A stretch of 64,000 nt of DNA from Epiperipatus broadwayi (GCA_028023455.1 JAQFVV010006294.1:3067001-3131000); one strand, 5' to 3'; positions 36,301 to 48,430 are shown, numbered from the stretch's first letter. Program-made: numbers and translations. The notes: a model not told the origin generated them from the sequence alone.

Positions 36301-38538
36301 AAAAATAGCTTAATAAAAAAAAAAAAAAAAAATTCAATGATCAAGTGTTAAGGAATTTTTAAGAAGAAGTTTGCAATCCATGTTTTTTGAAATTTAGAAT
36401 CCTTTATTTTATCATTGTGCTAAAACAGAGCAGGAAAATGGTATGACAACATGCTTTACAAATCACTAGAGAATGAAATCTCTAGATAATTAGGAAAAAA
36501 TTTTGATTGACGTGAAATAATAGATTAGAATCAAATGCATCACACATTCTGGAGATGGCTAGATTCAAACTATAGCTTAGTATTGGTTGAATTTAAGTTG
36601 GAGCGAAAAGTTTTTTAAATTTCTTGAAGAAATTAGGTGTAAATAATAACATGATGTACACTAATGTGAAATCAAATGAAAGGTAGAAAATATTTAAGGG
36701 AAATTTTAAAAAAGCTCAACCAAACACTAGGTTATGAGATTGATAAAATAGTAAAAAATTTTTTTCCAGAATTCTGTGTTACCAATAAGATAATTAATAG
36801 AGTAGTAGAGAGAATGTGAAAAATAATAATTACTTAAGTATGTAGAAATCTTAACAGTGAATTAGAGGCAACAAAGATGGTGATCTGAAGAAAACATTAA
36901 TTTTCCCTTTTATTTGCCTATTTAACTTCTTAAATTTGCTTTTAGATTATTGAAAATTTTCATGTTTTTTAGTAAAAAATTTTGCATTAAATTTTCTGCT
37001 TCAAGACAAGTAACTAGTAATAATAAGCTATAGTTAAGCTTAGTCATCATCAATGATTTTTTTTTTCTGTTGTGATTTTTTTTTTAATAATTTTAAAATT
37101 TATATTTTTCTTTTTACAAAATCAGACATAGCAATTTAACATAATTCATTTTTATTATATGACAATTGGATTTTTATTAATGCATTTGAATTCTTGGATA
37201 TTGGGAACTAGAGATTTAATTTCAGATTTTGATATAATATATTGCAATTTATATCTTTATTTCATTTAAACACAGGGTAGGTTGTTTGTTATATCAAGTC
37301 ATATTTAATCTTTAGTGTATCCTTATCGGATGGGTTTTTTCAGGAAATTATCCTAATATGTGCTAATTAACAAATTCCTTTGTCAGCTGATTCACTCATT
37401 CTTTATTAATAATTATATTAAAGAAGAGTACCAGTTCTTTTCTGTCTTACATCAGCTAATGAATTGAGAGACCCTCAATATATAATGTTTAAAAGAAGAA
37501 AAAGATAATGTAGTTTTTAATTTTTTATGCTATTAATTTTAATAAAATATGAATTGAACACATTATTTAGAATGTTTTAATATCAGTAGATATCTGTTTT
37601 TGAATCTTATGGTTCTTTTTTTTCATACTTTCAGTGATTTGATCTTGTAAGAAAATGATATTAAATATTTTTTCTATGCTGGGATTAATTTGATATATTT
37701 CAAAGGTGTATTGAATGAGTCAAGAAAAACTAGTGTTACCTTGTGCATATCATTGTTATTTAATAAGGATGAAATAAGGATAAGGAGAAAAAGAGTCATT
37801 ACTTAGCAAAATGTTAAATGGGATTAATGGAGTTCATAAAAAATATGGGGAAAAATATATGCATCGAAAATTAAAACAAAAGCTAAGTTGGATGGTAGTT
37901 AATACATATAGGGTGAAAAACGGTTCAATAAAGAAAATATTTATTATTTTTATATAGTTTTATTTCAAGTGTGTTAGAACTATTATTAATTATTGAAAAC
38001 AACATTATGGACAAATTTAAGTTTAACCATTGTTAAGGAAGTTAATACATGATATTACATATGCAGTAAGGGTTAGGGGGGAAAAAACATGTCTTACAAT
38101 AATTGAAAGAAGAATGATTTTTGAATAAAAAGATACATGTTTCAAATTAGGTTTACATAGAATTTTTAAATGGGATCTTAAGAAAAATACATGACATAAT
38201 AGTATGAGTGAAAACACATATATGGGGAGGGGAGGGGTGGAGTTGGTGTTAGATTGCTACATGATTGTATATAAATCGGGTCTATTGGTGTTGGTTTTTT
38301 TTAAAGATAAATTTCAAGACATCTCAAAGACTGAATTTGACCAAATTATATAACACTTTTAGTTATAAAAAAATTCCCTTCGTGTAATAGATAATTTTCA
38401 AAATAAAAATATTTGATTATTGGCAAAAAAACCTTAGCATTGCTAGGCAACAAGCAAAAATTTTCAGATTTAAACCTACAAAAGCCCACTCAAAATCTGT
38501 AATATTTCGATTAAATTTAACATATATTGAATCAATTA
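36301..38538. other. A+T-rich stretch without a recognisable gene
   Basis: No coding region or transposon was recognised. A G-rich patch GGGGAGGGGAGGGGTGG occurs at about 38223-38239 on the plus strand. Confidence 0.5.
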
Positions 38539-38916
38539 CACCTGGGTCTCGTTTCATGCGGTAGATAGGTTTCTCAGAAAATGCATACAAAAGAAATGTC
38601 ACAAAAATAGACGTAACTTACCTTGAAAAATGGGGGTAGGTTACTGTAATTTTTGAAAATCGCATAAAAGCAAAGCAACAATGTAAAATTACTTAAAAAT
38701 TCGCATAAAAAAAAAAAAAATAAATAAAATATGACTAATGAAAAATTTCAAATTTGAAAAAAAATGATACAAGATAAACTTTTTTTTTACTTTTTTTATT
38801 AACTACAGTATTTAATTTTAGTCAAAACAATATATTTTTATGCGTAATTTACATTTTTTCCATACATGTACGATATTTTAATCATTATCGCTATTTGAGA
38901 CATCAGATTCGACATG

Positions 38917-38968
38917 ATGTGATGAGATGTGAGGTACTGTATAGCTTCTCCTTAAACGAAGTCAAGAG
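38917..38968 (-). repeat. Block matching the 3' end of the CR1-like LINE
   Basis: On the minus strand this reads CTTGACTTCGTTTAAGGAGA AGC, followed by CACATC/CATCACATC repeats. The CR1-like LINE ends at 58917-58965 with the same CTTGACTTCGTTTAAGGAGA AGC, then ACATCACATCACATC. Sequence upstream of the block shows no convincing match to the LINE, so this is either an extremely 5'-truncated insertion or a SINE-like unit that uses the LINE's 3' tail. Confidence 0.7.
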
Positions 38969-39628
38969 GAAATACAACTAAAACGTTTTCCAATCGCTGT
39001 TGATCCTTCCCATTTCGTTAAGCGATCTAAAATTGAAATTTTTGTTTCCAAAGAAATTCATTTTCCTGGGTATTTTTTCCTCTCCATTAGGGTAAGCTAA
39101 AATTTTAAAATAAAAATAAGAACTTAGACTTACGATAATAAAAAGACACAGACTTTTCACTGTTGGGCAAAATTTAATTAAAACTAACAATTAAAAATTA
39201 AATTCTTATTTTTGTCTTTAATTTTCAATTCCATTTAAAAATCAAATTTCATTGTTTCACATCACATTAATTTCAGATCACGTTACGTAATTTTTAAATT
39301 GTTAATGACAATTAAAAATCAGATTTTAATTGCTAAATTTAATTGTCCCTACTGCTGTTACTCACCTTTTAAAAATAAACTTGTGGACACTAAATGATTA
39401 ATTGATAATGTACTCTTTTTAAAAAGCAAAAATAGAACGTGATTTAAAATGCAAAAACTACAACATACATAGTATAGGCATCTATAACGTTTGAACAGAT
39501 TTACATTATAATCTTGTAAAGTTTAATGTGTGTATATAAAATGGGGAAATCCTGATTTTAAGTGAATTATGAACTTCTTTATTGCATAAAATTTATTACA
39601 GTACTCTTATAAAGTGCAGAAAATATTG

Positions 39629-39756
39629 AAATTATTAGATGGAAGTTGAACTCCGATAATGTGCTATTACTTTAAATATGGCATGAGTGTGCAAAATTTA
39701 TAATATTTAAAGTAATAGCACATTATTGGAGCTCAACTTCTGATCTAATAATTTTT
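39629..39756. repeat. Near-perfect hairpin, ~51-bp arms, 23-bp loop
   Basis: The left arm 39629-39679 and right arm 39703-39756 are reverse complements with about four differences and one small indel. The inner 20 bp (TGTGCTATTACTTTAAATAT) are perfectly paired, and the loop is 39680-39702. It lies near the right end of the 1320-bp transposon. If transcribed it would form a long RNA stem like those that feed small-RNA processing. It may equally be a nested small MITE. Confidence 0.85.
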
Positions 39757-39860
39757 ATCACATAAAAGAAAACTGCATACAAAGATATTAAGAGGAAACA
39801 TGAATCACATAACTTCAAAATCGCATTAAATAAATCTGCATAAAACAAGACCCAGGTGTA

Positions 39861-42800
39861 GCTATGCCACACATCTTTTCTGAGATAGTTTTGAATTTAC
39901 AAAAGCTTTTTTTTTTTTTTTTTAATAAAAAGATATTTTAAAATTGTTAAAACCAATCAAAATGGATATCATATAACCAAATGACCAAGTGATTGGTGCC
40001 AAAGCCTATTCTATCATATTACCAGTTTTATCCCATGAAAAAACATATGCCAGCATCCTCAAGAACAATTTCCATGTCAGCAATAGCAAAGATATTTCAA
40101 GTCCATTAATGAATAAGCCAATTTGAAGTTTCAAAACAACCAATGCAAACATTTAAAATCTAAACTTAAAAACACAAGATTGTAAATCCCCCCCATGGTG
40201 TGGATGCCTGGCATGATGACAACAATTTGTCAAAATATATTATTACCATGCCACAGGGGATATTTTGCATCATTTAAGACATTTCCCTTTCAAGTCCATT
40301 ATTATATCAGCCACAGATTCCAATGCTCTTTATATCACTTCCACCTCACTCTCTGGATTCTCAACCAGCTCAAGTACCTACCATGCATGAACTCATAGGA
40401 CCAATGTCACACCAGGATAAACTCTGGAATAAATACTGCACTACTTGAGAGTAGCACCTCATCAACTCAGTAATCCAAAGAAATTTACAAGATCACTTCA
40501 ACATCTTACTTCAAATGAACTTTAAATACATAACACATGAACAATAAGACTTAGCCTTGATACCTATAATGGTTATTTCTTATAAGCACAATTTACGTAG
40601 TCATATACCAATGGAACAATAACTCCACCTACCATCCCATAATGTATTAACAAATATCACCATGTGCTTTCTAGTATTTTATCTCGTAATTTTTTTGAAA
40701 AATCTATGTAAATCTGACATATGTATCTTATTATGTAAAAATTATGCTTCTTCCACCTAATGTAAATCACTTTTTTTTTAATCATAAGTAAAATTGTAAA
40801 CCTTCATTGCTTATGTAATCCTCATTTATAAAATTATTTCTAAAAACTCATGCTTTTTTGCCTATAACTTATATAACACGTGAACAATAAGAAAGCCATG
40901 AAAACTATAATTCTTCGAACCAAATATATTAATATATTTATAAAAATAGATATACTATATTTGCTATTGGATTTCTTTTATATCAAACATGACTTTTTTT
41001 AAAAACAAGAGTCAATGCTTGATCCAGCAGTCACTTATTATTCATATGAGGAATCTACTGAACTAAATTAATTAGTTTCATTATTATATGATTGGTTAAT
41101 TGTGATTCACATTGAAATACAAGCTTTTAGGAAAAATCCATTGCAGACTTGTGCGAAGAGAATGTTACTACTTAACCATTTAACCTCAAAATTATAAATG
41201 TAGAATACATATAGAATTAATTGCTGTATTTACTATACCATTATATTTCCCAAGAAAACTAAAATTCATCTTTTAATAGTATAAAATTAAAATGTAAACT
41301 TACATATCCTAATAAAAAATGCATAGATCATTGATTTCAGAATTTCCACTTTCTTACAAGATAACTTTCAGCAGTAGTATCATTTTTACTATAACCATGC
41401 CTTATAAAACTATATATTCCAGTTTTTTCCACCTGAATCTGGTGGACTTTATTAATAGTTAACTCTTTAGCAGGAATAATATTTACACTTAGAATATAAC
41501 AAAAAATTCTTTAAATCTTTTTTCTTTTTTAAACAAATGATTGTCTCATTGACTGTATCTATCACCTGCCATTTGATTTTGATTAAATTCACATTATCAA
41601 GATGAGTTTTTATTGGTTCTGTAAAATCACAACATAATCTGCTCATGCTGAAATCCTTTTTGCTATATTTTTACTTTTTTAATTCATTATTTTTTTTAAT
41701 GTAGATCTTGATTTAATCTTACTGTATTCAGAATTTAATTGGCCAAATATTTTACAGCTTTCTTTTTTTAAAATCTTTTTTTTATTTTTATTTTAGCACT
41801 GATACATTTTTTAATACTTTTTTTTCTTTCCTTTTAAATATTTGTACTTGTATAAAAAGAATTTGAACACAAAATATAATAAAGTTTAACAAATTGAGGG
41901 GAAATACACATACACGCACACAAATATGATCACAAAACAATAATATTGTCTGATGTTTTATATACATCCTTGCTATTTCAGCCAATAGGACTTATTATAG
42001 TATTTTTTAATTTCAGCTTCTTGCATTCATCAATTTAGTAATTCCATGCTTTGCAGCACTTCAAATTAAACATTTTTTAAAGATTTTTTTTTTTTCTATT
42101 TCACTAGTGATCAATTTTGACATTTTTTTGGGCCCATGATTAAATTTGATATTTATATAGATATGAAAAGGATTTAAAAAAAAAAAAAAGAATCAGCAAA
42201 ATTGAAGAAATTGAAGAAAAATTAAATGCAATTAATTTCATAAAATGTAATAATGATATCTAGTACTTTATTCAAAGCTGTAACAGTGTGAAAAGTCTTA
42301 TCCATATACTTTTATTTTAGCCATATAGTATTTGTTGCAACATCTTTTTAGCACATGGCATTTATCAATTTAGCAATTTAATATTTAGTACTTAGTTTTT
42401 TTTAATGTCAAGAAGTAATCAGCTTTCAAATTCTATTTTTCTGGGCACATTGCTAAAATTATTACAGTGTGCACAATATGTCCAGTGAAAAGAAAATTGT
42501 TTTTTTCATCCAAGCATATCTGAATCAATGCATATGCCATATAGATCTATTCATTACAAAAAATCTAAGGTTGTTAGCATGTCTGGGTCATGAGTTACGA
42601 CATGGAATGTGACAGTGTATTTTGTATGTTTGTAGAAAACCATTGATAATACAAGATACTAACACAATTTTGTTTTAAATTGGGCATTGAAATATTTGAA
42701 ATGATTTAAACATAAAGCAAATAAAAACATTTTCAAATAGTTTTTAAGATTTTGTGATGGCAGGGAGAACATTGAAGATGAGCCATAGTCAGGCACATCA

Positions 42801-42924
42801 AAAACAATTGAATATGAATAAAAAACAGTTCTGAATTTTTTTTAATTGGATCAATGTCTGTCTGTGAGACTCATTGGGGAATTCATTGATATCCCTAAAA
42901 TTATGTCCATTACATTTTCATAGA
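39861..42924. other. A+T-rich stretch without a recognisable gene
   Basis: A moderately G+C-richer zone at about 40185-40460 has one 67-codon plus frame (40195-40398) without recognisable motifs. Otherwise there are only chance frames and simple sequence. Confidence 0.45.
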
Positions 42925-43152
42925 AGATTTGAAAAAAATGGAAAATGAGTGCCTGCTTTGTGCGCTTTGCTTTTTAATTTACTGATCAAAAATACTATAG
43001 AGTGGTGCTCTGAAGAGACATATAAAGAACAAATCATGAATCTGGAATTCTTGTTAAACATCGTAATGAATGATGGGAAGGAGAACCAAAAAAATTGTTT
43101 AATGCTCTTTTTTTTTTTAAAAAAAGAGCTGAATCCAAATACAGTACATTAA
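42925..43152 (+). pseudogene. Possible non-LTR reverse-transcriptase trace
   Basis: The plus-strand frame reads ENECLLCALLFNLLIKNTIE. This resembles the palm motif region of LINE reverse transcriptases, where a QGD is followed by a CLLFNLxLE-type helix; the QGD itself would correspond to the changed ENE. The frame then runs for some 40 codons (ETYKEQIMNLEFLLNIVMND) before a T/A run. No FADD motif and no other block is detectable, so this is a weak, old remnant at best. Confidence 0.35.
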
Positions 43153-43639
43153 AAAAAAAAAAAATTCTGAAGGTATTATTCAACATATATCTGAAACTTA
43201 TATGGTAAAGACTAATTGGCCAATATTTTATGTATGCAACCTGAATATTGGAAAGAAGGTCATTGTTACATGATAACAAGCTAATCCATAATACCAAGAT
43301 TATACATAATTTTTTAGTCAAATAATAGTATTGTTGTGGTTGAGTATCTCTTCTAGTTTTCTGATTTAACTTCCACTGCTTTGGTAATTTTCAAAATTAA
43401 AATTGGCTGTAAAAGAAGCACATAATGATTCAGTTCAAATATCCAGAAGTTTGTAACAAAATTTCTGCAGATGATTGCAGCAAAGAATTTCAAGGATTGT
43501 TTCAAAAAAAGTTTTACAATTATTTTCAGTGTGTATTGAGTCACACTATTTTGAATAATCAATAATGACAACTATTAATTGTTAAATGTTTATAAAAGTT
43601 CCAATAGTAAACTTTTAAAATACATTTAATTGTTAATAA

Positions 43640-43800
43640 TAACACAAAGATACATATATAATGCAATATTTTGAATGGTATTATTCTTCATTCTTCAGAT
43701 GCTGCTGACTTGGCCAGTGACAGCATTGGCATGGAAATCTAACAAGGGATATATAGATCCATAAATTATGAATTTAAGGCAATGCCTTAATCAACTGGAC
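43640..43800 (-). mobile_element. SINE1, minus strand, with head
   Basis: Read on the minus strand, it starts with an A-box-like CAGTCCAGTTGATTAAGGCA, then TTGCCTTAAATTC (the TTAA loop as in the 28978 copy). A B-box-like TTGTTAGATTTCC follows, and the body ATGCTGTCACTGGCCAAGTC continues with AGCAGCATCTGAAGAATGAA. All blocks are in the same order as the 28978-29200 copy. The 3' tail is not clear. Confidence 0.68.
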
Positions 43801-45253
43801 TGTTTCATAATATGCTTATCTATGAGGGTCTTCCTGATTTTTTAAAATTTTTTCTTAAGGATTAAGTTAATTTTTCCAAACATTATGAATTATCATAATA
43901 GGTTCGCTTCCTGGGATTATTTGCCATTGCCATGTAAGCAGTTTCTTTAAATTTTTTTTTTTTACTTTTCCCCTCAATCCAATAATCTTGTCTTTTCCCA
44001 AATGTTGGTGCATGCTGATTCATTACTTTAAATACTACATCTATTCATACCTCTTTAATCATTACTTTTTAATCATTTACTCTTTAATCATTTTTTTTTT
44101 CATGGTATTTCATTGATGCTGTTTTTGTTTTTAGAATTTCCAGTATGAGTTTTGTGGAAATTAGAATTCATGACTAGAAGTTGCTTTTCTATTTTACTGT
44201 TTGCAAATTTTTTTCCGTTTGTCTGCCATTCCTGATGTATATGGATACATTAGATTGAGTTTACTTTTTTTTATTAACTATTTAAATATTTTTTAAAATG
44301 ATAACCGATACTTTATAAGAATTTATTCTATGTAAGACTTTTCTTTTTTTATATCACTGGTTTCTGAACAAATTTCTTTTGCTCAGTTTCATAGTGTTAA
44401 TATTCCCAGTTTTTTGTGTTTCTGTCATGATTGAATATATATGCTATTTTCTTGTGTGTGTGCACATGTGTTTGATTTTGTTATATGAAATGTCACATTG
44501 AACAAAATTCCAAACCACTTTCTTTTACTATGCATGCATTTTGGAACAATCTTCACCAAGCATCCAAATTTGCATGCCCTTGTTGATAGCTTGATACCCC
44601 TCCATATAGCATCACTCTTAATTTTTTGGACCATGTAGCTAACCTTTGTTAGAAGAAAATTAAATAGAAATTATCTTATTTATTACTATTGATGAAATTG
44701 CCAAATGATTCTGAGGAAGAAAATACTATTATGGAGTATTTGAATTTGAAGCATGGAACTAATATATCTTCATGTGATTAGTAACCTTTTATTATTTATA
44801 TATTTTTGAGGTAGGACAAGGATTAATTTATGTAGATAATACCATTTTACAGTAATCAAATCAGATAATTGAATATTAATTTTAATAGAAAAACTTTATA
44901 TGTACCAATCATTGAATAAAGCTAAAAATGAATATCTATTTCATCTATTGCTTTTAAGAATATAATTAAAAATCAGTTTGATGTTTTTATGAAGTTCACA
45001 TTGAACCAGAGATATACTGTGTAACAGAAAAATGAGTAATTAAAAAAAAGTTGGTCATACTGAAATAAGAAGTCAAAAAAATTTCTAACAATTTGTTATA
45101 TCAATTGAATATGGTGAAAACTTTGACTGACATGAGTAAAACTTTATGAGATCTGTTATACAGAATTCTTACTGATGTAAAATGATGTTGAAGTCAGATT
45201 ATTATACTTGAATTCATTCCCAAAAGTTAGGATAGCAGAAACTTTTATAGGAA
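43801..45253. other. A+T-rich stretch without a recognisable gene
   Basis: No coding region or matched repeat. The minus frame at 44425-44634 has no signature. Confidence 0.5.
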
Positions 45254-45260
45254 TATATCT

Positions 45261-45660
45261 TTTAAACCACTAAACATCACATGATCAGCATTTCTTATGC
45301 CTGCTCATAACTGTTATTAAAACAGGCAAAACTTTCCATACAGTAGTGCCACTCAGTGCAAGCCAGAGTAATCAATGGATGCCAGAAGGCTTGTGCATAA
45401 AATCCCTATCTAGTACCTAACCATCCAATATCCTCAGACTAGTTTCTAGCTTGTGGCTTTTGTCAGTATAGAGTCTTAAATCTGAAAGCACTGCACCGAG
45501 ATCTTAGGATCCAATACTACCTTCCAGCAGCCACCTTTTATCTCTACTTAACTACAAAACTATGAGAATAAAATTGAAAACATAAGAATATTTTCAATCC
45601 AAGCTCATTAGCTTATATAGTCATATAGGTCTGAACTCAGTTCATTACCCATACATTTTG
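45261..45660 (+). mobile_element. M1 element, copy 1 of a compound pair
   Basis: The left terminal repeat begins TTTAAACCACTAAACATCAC and continues for about 100 bp through GTTATTAAAACAGGCAAAAC and AGTGCCACTCAGTGCAAGCC. The body (AATCCCTATCTAGTACC, GACTAGTTTCTAGCTTGTGG, TCTGAACTCAGTTCATTACC) matches the copy at 59214. The right terminal repeat is absent; a short unrelated stretch (about 45660-45715) leads into copy 2. Non-coding. Confidence 0.75.
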
Positions 45661-45716
45661 GTCTTTGGTTTTTTAATAACCATAGCCACCACTATCCTAT
45701 TAGACAGGATAGGTAT

Positions 45717-46012
45717 TAAACCACTAAACATTACATGATCACCATTTCTTATACTTGTTCATAATTGTTATTAAAACAGGAAAAACTCTCCATACAGTAG
45801 TGTCACTCAGTGGAAGCCAGAGTAATCAATGGATACCAGAAGGCTTGTGCATAAAATCTCTATTTAGTGCCTACTCATCCAATATCCCCAGACTAGTTTC
45901 TAGCTTGTGGATTTCATCAGGAAGAGCCTTGGATCTGAGAGCTTTTACTGATTACTCTGGCTTGCACTGAGTGACACTACTGTGTGGAGAGTTTTGTCTG
46001 CTTTAATAACAG
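45717..46012 (+). mobile_element. M1 element, copy 2, internally deleted
   Basis: The left half repeats copy 1 closely (ACATTACATGATCACCATTT, then CATACAGTAGTGTCACTCAG). At about 45947 the body jumps directly into the right inverted repeat, GATTACTCTGGCTTGCACTG AGTGACACTACTG, which is the reverse complement of the left repeat. The body between about 45947 and the right repeat is missing, leaving a roughly 300-bp short derivative. The outer ~45 bp of the right repeat are also missing. Confidence 0.78.
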
Positions 46013-46370
46013 TATATCTTTTAAAACTGAAAGTATTTATATACTGATATTTGAGGGAATTATACTTAAATTTTTGTTTGAAGAACAAATGACTAATTTG
46101 TTTTAGATTGATCATATTAAGAAATCATTTAAATATATAGAAAGTATAAAATGTTCAGAAAGGTATATGATATAAAAAGTAGGGCAATCAACAATCATAT
46201 GGATTAATTTTATTATGTATTTTTCGGAAGCCTGAAAAAAAAAACATTCAGAAGAATTGAAACATTTATTAATAATGGTACCTAATTCACTATTTGGAGA
46301 AGTAATTAAGAAAGATAATCTCACATCTTTCAAAATTAAAAATTTATTTTATAGTAAGTAAAAAAATAAA

Positions 46371-46464
46371 CGAGTGATCAGCACAGCTGCCTTACAAACA
46401 GTTGTCCCGGGTTGGCGGTTCGCTTCCCGGCCGAAGCTATGACACAGGAAAAAATAAATAAATG
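46371..46464 (+). mobile_element. SINE2, tRNA-derived, plus strand
   Basis: A compact G+C-rich block in A+T-rich DNA. It has an A-box-like GTGATCAGCACAGCTGCC, an anticodon-loop-like CTTACAA, and a strong Pol III B box GGTTCGCTTCC at 46417-46427. It ends with GAAGCTATGACACAGG and an A-rich tail AAAAAATAAATAAAT. The second copy, at 47146-47244 on the minus strand, shares the whole order, including the 3' block GCTATGACAYAGGAAAAA. It does not fold as an intact tRNA (D-arm and acceptor stem are poor), so I call it a SINE and not a tRNA gene. Confidence 0.75.
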
Positions 46465-46974
46465 TGCATTTAATTATTGCTAATATGATTGAAAATAGAA
46501 GATAAAAAGTTCAAGTTATTGGTTAATAAAAAGTTATACAATGTAGATTTAACAGTGTAATTTTTAATTATGATTTTTTTTCTGTTCACATTTATTTCTA
46601 AAAATAGACACCCGAATCTTTGTTGTCATTTCAGTGATTTGAACTTGTAATTTTTATTATTATTTTAACTCGTACTTAGAAACATTTAAGAATTGTACGA
46701 AAGGCAGCAAATATATATTTTATTAATTTTTTCATTTAAATTTTTAATAGAATGCTCGAAAGTACAAACATGTAAATAAGCTCATTTGGAAGTAAGACAA
46801 CTAATGTATGCTCATTCATTATAAAATAAAAGATGACAACTCAAGGATGTGTCTGTATATATTTCTAAAAATAATGTATTCAATTTGTTTTTTTGTTTTT
46901 AGCAAATTGTGTGATAAACATATTGTGGATCTAATGATTTTTTCAGATTTATAAAATAAACAAGGCTACCATTT

Positions 46975-48430
46975 GATATTTTTTAACTACCTATAATGGC
47001 GTATTACTTGCAAGTAAAAGGAGGATTGTATGAATTGGGGAAGAACTGTCTAGTATCAAATAGGACTCTGTTAAACTTTGTAAAACTAAAAGAAAAAGTA
47101 AAACAAACAAAACAATTGATTTTAAAAGTACAGTATATACATATATTTTTCCTATGTCATAGCATCGGCTGGGAGGCAAACCCGCAGCAACTGTCTGCAA
47201 GCAACTGCTAGCTTGCAAGGCAGCTGCGCTGACCTCTCGGCTAACATATTTTATTACAAAGGTACAAATTTTGGAAGCACAAGTTGAACAATATTCATTA
47301 TAAATAAAAATGATTGTTGAGATTAATGATATATCAAACAGACAGGCAAGATTCAATTATTTAACTTAATGAAAGATGCCAAATATACATAATTCTCATT
47401 TATATTTCTAATAAGTTCTTAACCATTTGAAGAAGTAGAGGATTTTTATTTAGAAATACAGATCAAACACTGTTTTAAAAATGTTATAGGAGAGTTTAAT
47501 GTTAGATTTGAAAAACAATTGAAAAATGAAAAGTATTATAAGTAAATATGAATATGGAAACAGAAATAAGATAGAGGATAGAATAGACTTGTAGAATTTG
47601 TGGAAAAAGCAAAATATGTGTATTCTAACTTTTTTTAAAGAAATATACAAAGTAGAAATGGATATGGAAGCATTCAAATGAAGCTATAGCAAAATAGGAT
47701 TATAGTCTGATTAATAACAAAAATATATTTTAAGATTATATTGAATTTAATAAAAAAAATGATCATTGGTCATGTAAGATTATTAATGCAAAATTAAAAT
47801 GAGAGCATTCTCTTAAGAACAAAAGCATTAACAGTGATATTTCTAACCTTTAGAAATATTTCCATGAATTTAAAATATTTTGTTATCGGAAGGTTTTTTT
47901 TATATTAGCAATGATGTTGGCTCTGTTGCTAAAAATAATGTTGACATCATGAAATATGGGTTTTATAAAGAAATTTATAATAAAAAACAAGAAAATAAAA
48001 TTGTCTTTACAATTATAATATCTTCTGAAATGCTAAGTATTTTAAATGGAGTGGTAGGACATGGAAATTGTTCTTTGATGACTGGAAAAGCTACTTTAAA
48101 TGATAGAATTGTTAATGATATCTTAAAAAGGGCAACTTAAGAAGCAAATTCTTAGCAAAGATATAAATGATAAAGATATATAATATGATTGTAAGAATAT
48201 TGATATTTAAGAAATGTGAATAAAAGAATATATATTAGTCTTCTATCAATTTTATACATGATTTGTACTATGATTATTATAAAATGAACAAACTGGGATT
48301 TCAAAATGAGTTTTTTCATTATAGATAACATTCAGATATTAAAAGAATTTATAGAAAGATTCATTGAGTATCAGTTGCCTTTATGCTTTGAATTTGTAGA
48401 TTATGATAAGATCTTTGACTTATAGTGAGT
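46975..48430 (+). mobile_element. RTE-like LINE, copy C, fragment split by SINE2
   Basis: The plus-strand translation begins in the endonuclease region, GRLQELEEKNCLILNGTLL in copy B versus GGLYELGKNCLVSNRTLLN here. It continues with CKIINAKLK-type blocks near 47780, and ends in the reverse-transcriptase block reading EYQLPLCFEFVDYDKIFD (about 48365-48420). SINE2 (47146-47244) interrupts the endonuclease. The palm FADD region and 3' end are missing, which is unusual for LINEs and implies a later deletion. Stops are frequent. Confidence 0.7.
47146..47244 (-). mobile_element. SINE2, minus strand, inserted in RTE copy C
   Basis: Read on the minus strand: GCCGAGAGGTCAGCGCAGCT (a better A box than the 46371 copy), GCCTTGCAAGC (loop giving a UGC-type anticodon), and a B-box-like GGGTTTGCCTCCC. 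It ends in CGATGCTATGACATAGGAAA. Relative to the other copy it contains an extra CAGTTGCTTGCAGACAGTTG-type duplication. The A-tail points left into RTE sequence. This shows SINE2 moved after copy C had inserted. Confidence 0.78.

Larger units (their letters stand above)
38539..39858. mobile_element. Non-autonomous TA-flanked transposon, 1320 bp
   Basis: The ends are 23-bp terminal inverted repeats: CACCTGGGTCTCGTTTCATG at the left and, read inward from the right, CACCTGGGTCTTGTTTTATG, with three mismatches, all transitions and two of them at CpG. TA flanks both sides (38537-38538 and 39859-39860). The motif CGCATAAA or its relatives recurs inside, near both ends and in the interior. There is no transposase. 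Two passengers are described separately: a 128-bp hairpin (39629-39756) and a block matching a LINE 3' end (38917-38968). The TA flank suggests the Tc1/mariner group or another TA-targeting family. Confidence 0.75.

Noticed and set aside
38223-38239. G-quadruplex candidate (GGGGAGGGGAGGGGTGG)
   Set aside because: Only three strong G-runs in one short patch, without conservation or context; too weak to list as a regulatory site.
43105-43140. Poly(T)-poly(A) hairpin with GAGCT ends
   Set aside because: Low-complexity T-run next to an A-run; pairing is expected by chance in this composition.
46371-46464. Possible genuine tRNA gene
   Set aside because: The B box is good, but the acceptor stem and D-arm do not pair well, the 3' side runs into an A-rich tail, and a second diverged copy exists, all pointing to a SINE.
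46991-47356. 121-codon minus-strand frame
   Set aside because: Antisense through RTE copy C and SINE2; the apparent Cys/Ala-rich part is simply SINE2 read through.
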